Shown: positions 58,395 through 64,000 of the stretch, in pieces
Numbering within the stretch: position 1 is the stretch's first letter
Layout: each line of letters opens with the position of its first letter
Assembly (NCBI GenBank): GCA_015847255.1
Contig: JADLZK010001932.1
Location: 558,001-622,000, forward strand
DNA: 64,000 nucleotides
Source: Hyparrhenia diplandra
Lineage: Eukaryota; Streptophyta; Magnoliopsida; Poales; Poaceae
Direction: 5' to 3'
The notes under the pieces: model-generated
Seen by the model: only the letters and a program-made list of their open reading frames with translations
Database searches by the model: none
What the model was told of the DNA's origin: nothing
Program-made: the position numbers and the translations under genes

Positions 58395-59922
58395 TTAATT
58401 TGCCTTTGCTGTCTTCTCCTCCTTCTTCACATTTGTCTTTGCAGCTGCTTTGAAGGCCTCTTCTCTCTTCTTCTTCAGCTCTTGAATCAAAATCTCCATG
58501 GAAGAGTCCTTCCCCTGGCGGCGCGCCTGGCCGTCATGAGGCACTCGGCGACGTCGGCTGGCGTGATGTCCACCTCTCGCAGCAGCTTTTCGACGGCGCC
58601 GAACAGCCGGTGCGAGTGGACGCCGAGGTAGTTCTTGGCCAGCGTCTTGAACGCCTCGAAGCCGCAGTAGGACATCTCGATGTGCATGTCCATCCTGCCA
58701 CGCCGGATCAGCGCCGGGTCCAGCTTGTCGATGTGGTTGGTGGTGAACACGACGACACGCTCTTCGCCGCACGCCGAGCAGAGGCCGTCGATGAAGTTGA
58801 GCAGGCCCGACAGCGTGACGGCGTTCCGGTCGTCGCCAGGCCTCTGCGGCGGCGCCGACGTCGACGGCGGGTTGCTGGCCCGGCGGTCGGCCGTGAGGTC
58901 GAGGGAGCAGTCTATGTCCTCGATGACGAGGATGGACTTGCTGGTCGTCTGGATGAGCAGCCTGAGATCGTTGTTGTTGCGCACCACGGTGAGCTCGACG
59001 TCATAGATGTCGTAGTTGAGGTGGTTGGCCATGGCCGCGATCATGGTGGACTTGCCCGTGCCCGGCGGCCCGTACAGCAGGTACCCGCGCTTCCACGGCT
59101 TGCCGGTGCTTTGGTAAAAATCCCTGCTGTTCCGGAACAAGTCGAGGTCGTCCATGATCTCTTTCTTCTTGGCCGGCTCCATTGCCAGCGTCTCGAACGT
59201 GGTCGGGTGGTTGAAGTTGACATAGTTCCACGACTTATGGTAAGTACTAGCGTATTCGAGTCCTCTGTTGTTGGTATAGAGCCTGCGGCGGCGGCTGCTG
59301 AAGAGGATGTCGCGGCCTCGGCGGAGGACGTGCGGCAGGTACTCGTCAATGACGAGCGCGCGGTGGCGCTTGTGGAACGTGAGGCGCTGGCACCGGCGCG
59401 GCTGACGTGGCCGTCGTTGCTGCCGCCGCTGGGTGGCTGGCCCAGCAGCCTCGGCTCGTCCAGCACCACCGACGACCACCACAGCTTGGCGCCACGGAAC
59501 GCGTCGGCGACGTCCTGGCCGTCGCGCATGCTGACGACGATGCCGTTCCCCTGCTTGGCGCGCTCGACGCAGAGCTCGCGCGTATCCTGGGAGCACGGCG
59601 CGAGGGCGCTCAGGTACGCCTTCACCTCCTCGTACGTGGTGTCGACCTCGGCCAGGGGCTCCTGCAGGGCGGAGTAGCGCGACAGCAGGGCCGGGCACTC
59701 GAGGATGTCCGCAGAGACGTGGGGGTCCACGACGTTGAGCAGCCGCCGCGTGTGGCGGCGGAGGAAGAGGTTGAAGTAGGTCGTCAACATCCGATCGACG
59801 TCGCGCGTACGCCGTCGCCGCGAACAGCGGCGCGAGGAACCACGACGAGGTCAAGTTGGCCAGCAATCGTCCCGGCACCCCCAACACAGCGCCGAGATTA
59901 TTTTATCCATGGAGGGAGACAT
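58395..59922 (-). CDS. BCS1-like AAA-ATPase (copy 4), near full length with about four 1-bp frameshifts
   Basis: Same family as the 44.8-kb gene but without the intron. The start is ATG 59922 or 59910 (MDKIISAL), followed by LLANLTSSWFLAPLFAATAY, then TTYFNLFLRRHTRRLLNVVD, DVADAFRGAKLWWSSVVLDE, RLTFHKRHRALVIDEYLPHV and FNHPTTFETLAMEPAKKKE. Walker A GPPGTGKST, Walker B ILVIEDIDCSLDLT, VTLSGLLNFIDGL and FTTNHIDKLDPALIRRGRMD are intact. The most plausible C-terminus is MEILIQELKKKREEAFKAAA and a Lys-rich tail, ending at 58395. Frame breaks are inferred near 59886 (loss), 59791-59792 (gain), about 59390 (loss) and about 58520 (loss). One corrected reading frame results if all are repaired. LCSACGEE has Cys where relatives have Trp. 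It could be an active gene read with errors or a young pseudogene. Confidence 0.75.
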
Positions 59923-60246
59923 GGTGATGCGTGCGGCGTCGAGAGCTAGGTTTTTCTTGCACGTCGCACGTACGGTCACGATCTTGATCGCGCGCACAGG
60001 AGATTTTATGGGGACACGCGCACCGCCGGACCGGGCGTAGTACGTGCCCATTAGGGCTTCGAATCCGTGTACCATTGGGAGTTGGAATATGTGACGACGG
60101 ATGAGTTGTTGACGATAAAGGCTTTCGGCGCAGAAATAAGGGCCGGGCCAGCCAGGCAGGCTCTACCGGGCCGCTGTATAGGCGCGCCTACAAAACTGAC
60201 CCCGACCATTTTATGAAGCAAGTTAAACCGACTGATCTCAGATGTT
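59923..60246. other. promoter side of AAA copy 4
   Basis: Short spacer that should hold the AAA copy 4 promoter (minus strand). It is cut off on the right by the LINE fragment. No motif stands out. Confidence 0.35.
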
Positions 60247-61640
60247 GTGCACTGTAGCTGGATATGAAAAAAAGCATATGATAGAGTTGAATGGCACTAT
60301 TTGAGGGCAATTATGACCAAACTGGGATTTCAGCAGCGTTGGGTGAATTTAGTAATGAGGTTAGTCTCAATAGTATCTTTCTCGGTCTTATTAAATGGAG
60401 ATAATTTGGATACTTTCAGACCAACTAGAGGAATCCTCCAGGGAGACCCAATCTCTCCATACCTGTTCTTAATAGCAGCAGAGGGCCTTTCGTGCCTTTT
60501 AAAAAATCGTGTTCAGTCATCAGAGCTCAAGGGAATAAATGTAGCACCAACGGCACCGATGGTAAGCCACCTACTCTTTGCAGATGACAGCCTGCTGCTC
60601 CTTAGAGCTAATAGGGAGAATGCGGTTGTGGTGGAAAATGTGCTAAAAAATATACTGTGATGTATCGGGGCAACAGATCAATGAGCAGAAATCTTCTATT
60701 CATTTTGCAAAGAAGTGTCACCAAGGAGTCAGAGATGAAATCAAAGCAGTCCTCAATGTTCAGAATCGCGTGTGTTAGCGAAAAATACTTGGGGATGCCT
60801 TCGGGACGTTGGAGTCTCATCCAATGGTGCTTTCAAGTTCTTAAAAGATAGAGTGTGAGCGAGAATCCGTGGCTGGATGGAGCAATGCCCGTCAGCCAGT
60901 GGAAAGGAAGTTACGATCAAATCAATAGTATAGGCGATTTCCACTTACTCTATGGCATGCTTCAAGCTACCCTGTGGGTTTATGTAAACATCTAACGAGC
61001 TTAGTGAGAAGCTTTTGGTGGGGCAGCAAAGAAGGCAAGAGAAAGACATGCTGGGTTGCATGGGACGACACCTTCATGCCGAAGTTCCTTGGAGGCCTGG
61101 GCTTCAGATATTTTGAGCTGTTCAATCTAGCTTTACTTGCCAAGCAAGCATGGAGATTACTAAAGGAACCGACATCTTTGAGTGCCAGGGTTCTAAAGGC
61201 GGTTTACTTCCCGGAGAATGAGTTTCTGGATGCTAGTTTGGGGTCCGCACCCTCCAAGATCTGGCTCTCCATCCTGGAAGGGAGAGAGGTCTTAAAGCTA
61301 GGGCTTATAAGAAGAATCCAGAATGGCGAGACAACACTTGTATGGTCCGATGACTGGCTACCGGTTGACGGTTTACGTCGGCCTATTCCAAGTACAGCTG
61401 CTAATCCTCCTACTTGGGTAAGCGAGCTTATCGACCACACCACAACATCGTGGGATCGCAGAAGCTTGAGCAATATTTCACGCAGCTAGATGTGGATGTT
61501 ATTCTAAATATCCCGGTGAGCCATAGAGTCCAGGATGATTTCTGGGCCTGGTATTACGAGAAAAGAGGCGGGTTCACGGTCAGATCAACATATAGGATGT
61601 TGAGTCTGCAAAATTCTCTGGCCGTTAACAAGTCAAGTTG
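60247..61640 (+). mobile_element. LINE reverse-transcriptase fragment (non-LTR), decayed
   Basis: It begins within the reverse transcriptase at LDMKKAYDRVEWHYLRAIMT and continues through LGFQQRWVNLVMR, PTRGILQGDPISPYLFLIAA and the catalytic box FADDSLLLL. After a frameshift near 60655 it reads QQINEQKSSIHFAKK. Further on come SFWWGSKEGKRKTCWVAWDD, FLGGLGFRYFELFNLALLAK and DFWAWYYEKRGGFTVRSTYR, the zinc-binding and RNase H linker region of plant L1-like LINEs. The endonuclease half is missing and several shifts are present, so it is dead. No target duplication or poly(A) tail was identified. Confidence 0.88.
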
Positions 61641-62756
61641 AGCTGAGCTATTAACGAAGTCGAGCGAACTGTGCCACTAACAAGCCAAGTCAAGCAAGAT
61701 ACCAGCTGCTACTAATTTGCCGATAGATTGTAAAACACGGAAGGATGAGAGGAGCACCAAAGCTCATCGACAAGGTGCAAAGGGAAGGAACCGAACTAAT
61801 CCTACATAGAAGACTTTTTTTTTTTTCTGGGATGGTTGATCGTTACATATGTCCGCGGTGGTGGTGCTGTAAGAAGTTTTATTATACAAAATGATATTTT
61901 CATCAAGTAACAAACAAGGCAAAATATTCATTTTTTTCTCATAAGGAAGTTTGCAAGAAAAAAACTTCCCCTGTTTCCCACTTGGGACCCCAACAAAACC
62001 CTACCGCTCCCAAGTCCCAACGCAAGCGGCCGCGACGCGAGCATTCCCTTCGTGCTGCGTGCGGCGGCGGTGGCGGCGCGGGCACTTGGCAGTTCGCTTC
62101 AGCATCGTGATCGTCGCGGAACCTTGCGGCTGGTGCGCCGGCGTCCGCATCGTCGCGGCGCAGCCTCACCAAGCTCCGTGCAGCCGCGCGGTCTCACGGG
62201 CGTCGGGGTTCGTGTGCTCACATCTGACCCGGCGTGCACGGGCTGACAAGGGTACTCGATCTCTACAAAAGTTAGCAGGTACACATGACACGCTTCGATT
62301 GTTCATAATCCAGCCCTAATTTTTCGATGGAATTGAGGAAAAACACCGTAGAAGAGGTTTGGCACTATTTTTTCAATTCAATCGGTCAAGTTGCTCCTCC
62401 TCTAATGAGTTGATGGAAATTGGTGCTGTTTTTTAAAGGGGCTGCAAGCCTGCAAGGTGACAGGGTGCGGTCACTATGCGCAAGGTGAGGGAGAAATTTG
62501 ACTTTGGTAATGGTTGGTTACATACGTCCAGGGACGGCGACAACTTCGCCCGGACATTTATAGCCCACGCCGCGGCTCCCCTCGTTCGCTCCCCCACGCC
62601 GCGGCTCCCCTCGTTCGCTTCCCCCGCGCTATGGCTTCCTCCCTCTCTCCCCTTCACCGACCTCCATTCCTCGCGCTGCTCGCCATGCCTAGGACAAGCG
62701 TCATGCCGCCCCTCTCCGCGCTTGTCGTGCTGCTCCTCCCTCCCTCCCTCTTTGCG
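61641..62756. other. intergenic, no supported gene
   Basis: A mixed stretch including a T-run near 61807 and GC-rich blocks at 61980-62250 and 62560-62750, with open frames in several phases but no domain. The GC-rich part before 62757 may be leftover of the MATE gene or an unrelated repeat. Confidence 0.35.
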
Positions 62757-63054
62757 GCCTGATCCCGTAGATCTTCGCGTACACCATCAACTTCCCGATC
62801 CAAAAGTTCATGCGGCGCGAGCATTGTGCTCCCGAGCACCTACATCTCCACCGCCCGCCGGCCGGCGCCGCTGCTCCTCGGTGGCTTGCCGTCCACAAGC
62901 TTGGCCTCGACTGCTGGGGCCTCCCTCATGCTCGACCTCGGCTGGTGGCTCATCGTCGCCCGGCGCAGTTTGCCTACATCGTCATGAGCCCTAGGTGCCT
63001 CCATACCGGACGGGGTTCACCTTCTAGGCCTTCTCCGGTCTCCGGAATTCCTCA
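62757..63054 (+). pseudogene. MATE/DETOXIFICATION transporter fragment, decayed
   Basis: Pieces of a plant multidrug and toxic compound extrusion transporter are readable in shifting frames: IFAYTINFPIQKF directly after a TAG that replaces the usual Gln, then SIVLPSTYIST, WLAVHKLGL, GASLMLDLGWWLIV, QFAYIVMSPRC and WTGFTF-stop-AFSGL. The order matches the middle of MATE proteins (transmembrane helices around TM5-TM7). At least three frameshifts and two stops occur within 300 bases, and both ends of the gene are missing. It is a true relic, possibly carried here by a transposon. Confidence 0.8.
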
Positions 63055-63069
63055 ATTTTTTGTTTTAGT

Positions 63070-63370
63070 TGTTTTAGAGGGATGTTTCAACCGAATCATT
63101 TGTGTGTTGCAAAAAGTACATCGAAAGTGTTTCACATGTTTGAGAGATTTATGTTTTATCGATGTTTCGAAGGGATGTTTCCAGTGTTTCAATTAGTTTC
63201 ACTCGTATGTTTCAACTGTTGTTTTCAAGCTGTTTCAAAGGTAGATCGGGTGTGTTTTCATAGTGTTTCAGATTGAAGTTTCAAGTGTTTTAACTACCTT
63301 CATGTGTATGTTTTATCCGTTAGTCCCCTGGGCTGTTTCAAAAGTAGTTTGGGTGTTTCACCCTCTTCCA
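63070..63370 (+). repeat. TGTTTCA-rich low-complexity stretch
   Basis: The heptamer TGTTTCA and near forms (TGTTTCG, AGTTTCA, GTTTTCA) recur about fifteen times at irregular spacing. It directly follows the MATE fragment. It looks like subterminal sequence of a DNA transposon or decayed tandem repeats, without a fixed period. Confidence 0.5.
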
Positions 63371-64000
63371 CTTTTTTCCTGCTACATGTTGCTGCCATGA
63401 TAGAGCCGAAGTTCGAGATAGAGGTCCCCTCATGGCTGCGCCGCCGCCCGGGGTTGGCGGGCAGGTGGGGCAAGGGTGGCGAGGCATGCAGGCAGGCGGG
63501 GATAGATGTGGCGGGCCCCGTGGGCCAGAGGCGCTGTAGGGGCGGGCGTCGGACGTCGGGCGCTAGTGCGCCTGATTTCACTTGAGCGGAGTTAGTGGTG
63601 GGTTGAGGAGGCATGCAAATAGTGGTGAGAGCAGTATTTATTAGGATAAGAGGTATGTCTTGATGGTTTAAATTAGGGCTATCTGAGGGTCGAGAGTGAG
63701 GCTGTTAACAGAGAATTAGGAAATACTAGCAGGTACGGGAAAAAAGCCATCGGAAATATAGTATATTATAATATTATTTGAATGGATATATGTGGAAGGA
63801 AAAGATTACTAAAATGATTTCATATCTGCATGTTTGGCAGAGTTGTTCACCTGGCGAGTGAGGCTTGTCATGGAGTATGGTTTTGAAACATGATTAGAGA
63901 GGTACTAGAGGAAAACACCTTGGAACCGTGTAGGCAGACATATAATTGACTGCTAATCGGATATAATTCGCATGTAGCATAAACTTGATATGGATTTAAC
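63371..64000. other. right edge of the window, no gene
   Basis: GC-rich to about 63590, then AT-rich. No conserved frame or recognised element. Confidence 0.35.

Noticed and set aside
1..64000. CRISPR arrays, operons, bacterial attachment sites
   Set aside because: The sequence is a spliced plant nuclear region; no spaced identical repeats of that type occur.

Overview
This is a plant nuclear window, from a grass and most probably rice (Oryza) or a close relative. The evidence is GT-AG spliced genes with GC-rich 5' exons, several Stowaway MITEs with TA target duplications, a tRNA-derived SINE of the OsSN/p-SINE kind, non-autonomous CACTA and PIF/Harbinger elements, and grass-type LINE remnants. 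No organellar, bacterial or viral genome is seen.

Layout. 0.7-3.5 kb (minus): a HIPL1-type secreted, GPI-anchored GSDH-domain protein in five exons. 3.5-7.6 kb: spacer with three Stowaway-type MITEs. 7.6-12.2 kb (minus): the ELF5/WBP11 homologue in nine exons, with a 140-bp foldback repeat beside its 5' end. 12.5-16.1 kb: a 1.1-kb CACTA element with GC-rich cargo and a 286-bp element with 16-bp perfect inverted termini. 16.1-22.4 kb (plus): an intact Musashi-like two-RRM hnRNP gene. 25.1-27.0 kb (minus): a small WIYLD-domain protein gene. 34.1-41.3 kb (plus): a second, broken copy of the hnRNP gene with a LINE in its long intron. 44.8-60 kb: a cluster of BCS1-like AAA-ATPases, one fairly complete copy on plus (44.8 kb), a truncated one (50.5 kb), a heavily decayed one (54.5 kb) and a nearly full-length one (58.4 kb), the last three on minus. 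Retroelement remnants, two minisatellites and orphan 3' flanks of further AAA copies lie between them. 60.2-61.6 kb: a LINE reverse-transcriptase fragment. 62.8-63.05 kb: a decayed MATE-transporter fragment.

How it fits together. There is no operon logic; the genes are independent housekeeping or family genes. Two local processes stand out. One is the duplication of the hnRNP gene, whose two long introns have almost the same length (3541 and 3544 bp) once a private SINE and a private LINE are subtracted. The other is repeated duplication, inversion and decay in the AAA-ATPase cluster.

Caution on quality. Most coding genes here carry one-base insertions or deletions, often in G/C runs, while the surrounding protein and splice sites are well conserved. 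HIPL1, ELF5, the WIYLD gene and AAA copy 1 each have one gained and one lost base. This looks more like uncorrected sequence error than independent death of every gene, except where there are substitutions at key residues or large deletions (hnRNP copy 2, AAA copies 2 and 3, MATE fragment). I found no clear undescribed biological system. The items most worth a second look are the shared frameshift pattern, the hnRNP duplication with its tiny last coding exon, the gene-fragment-like CACTA cargo and the AAA cluster.
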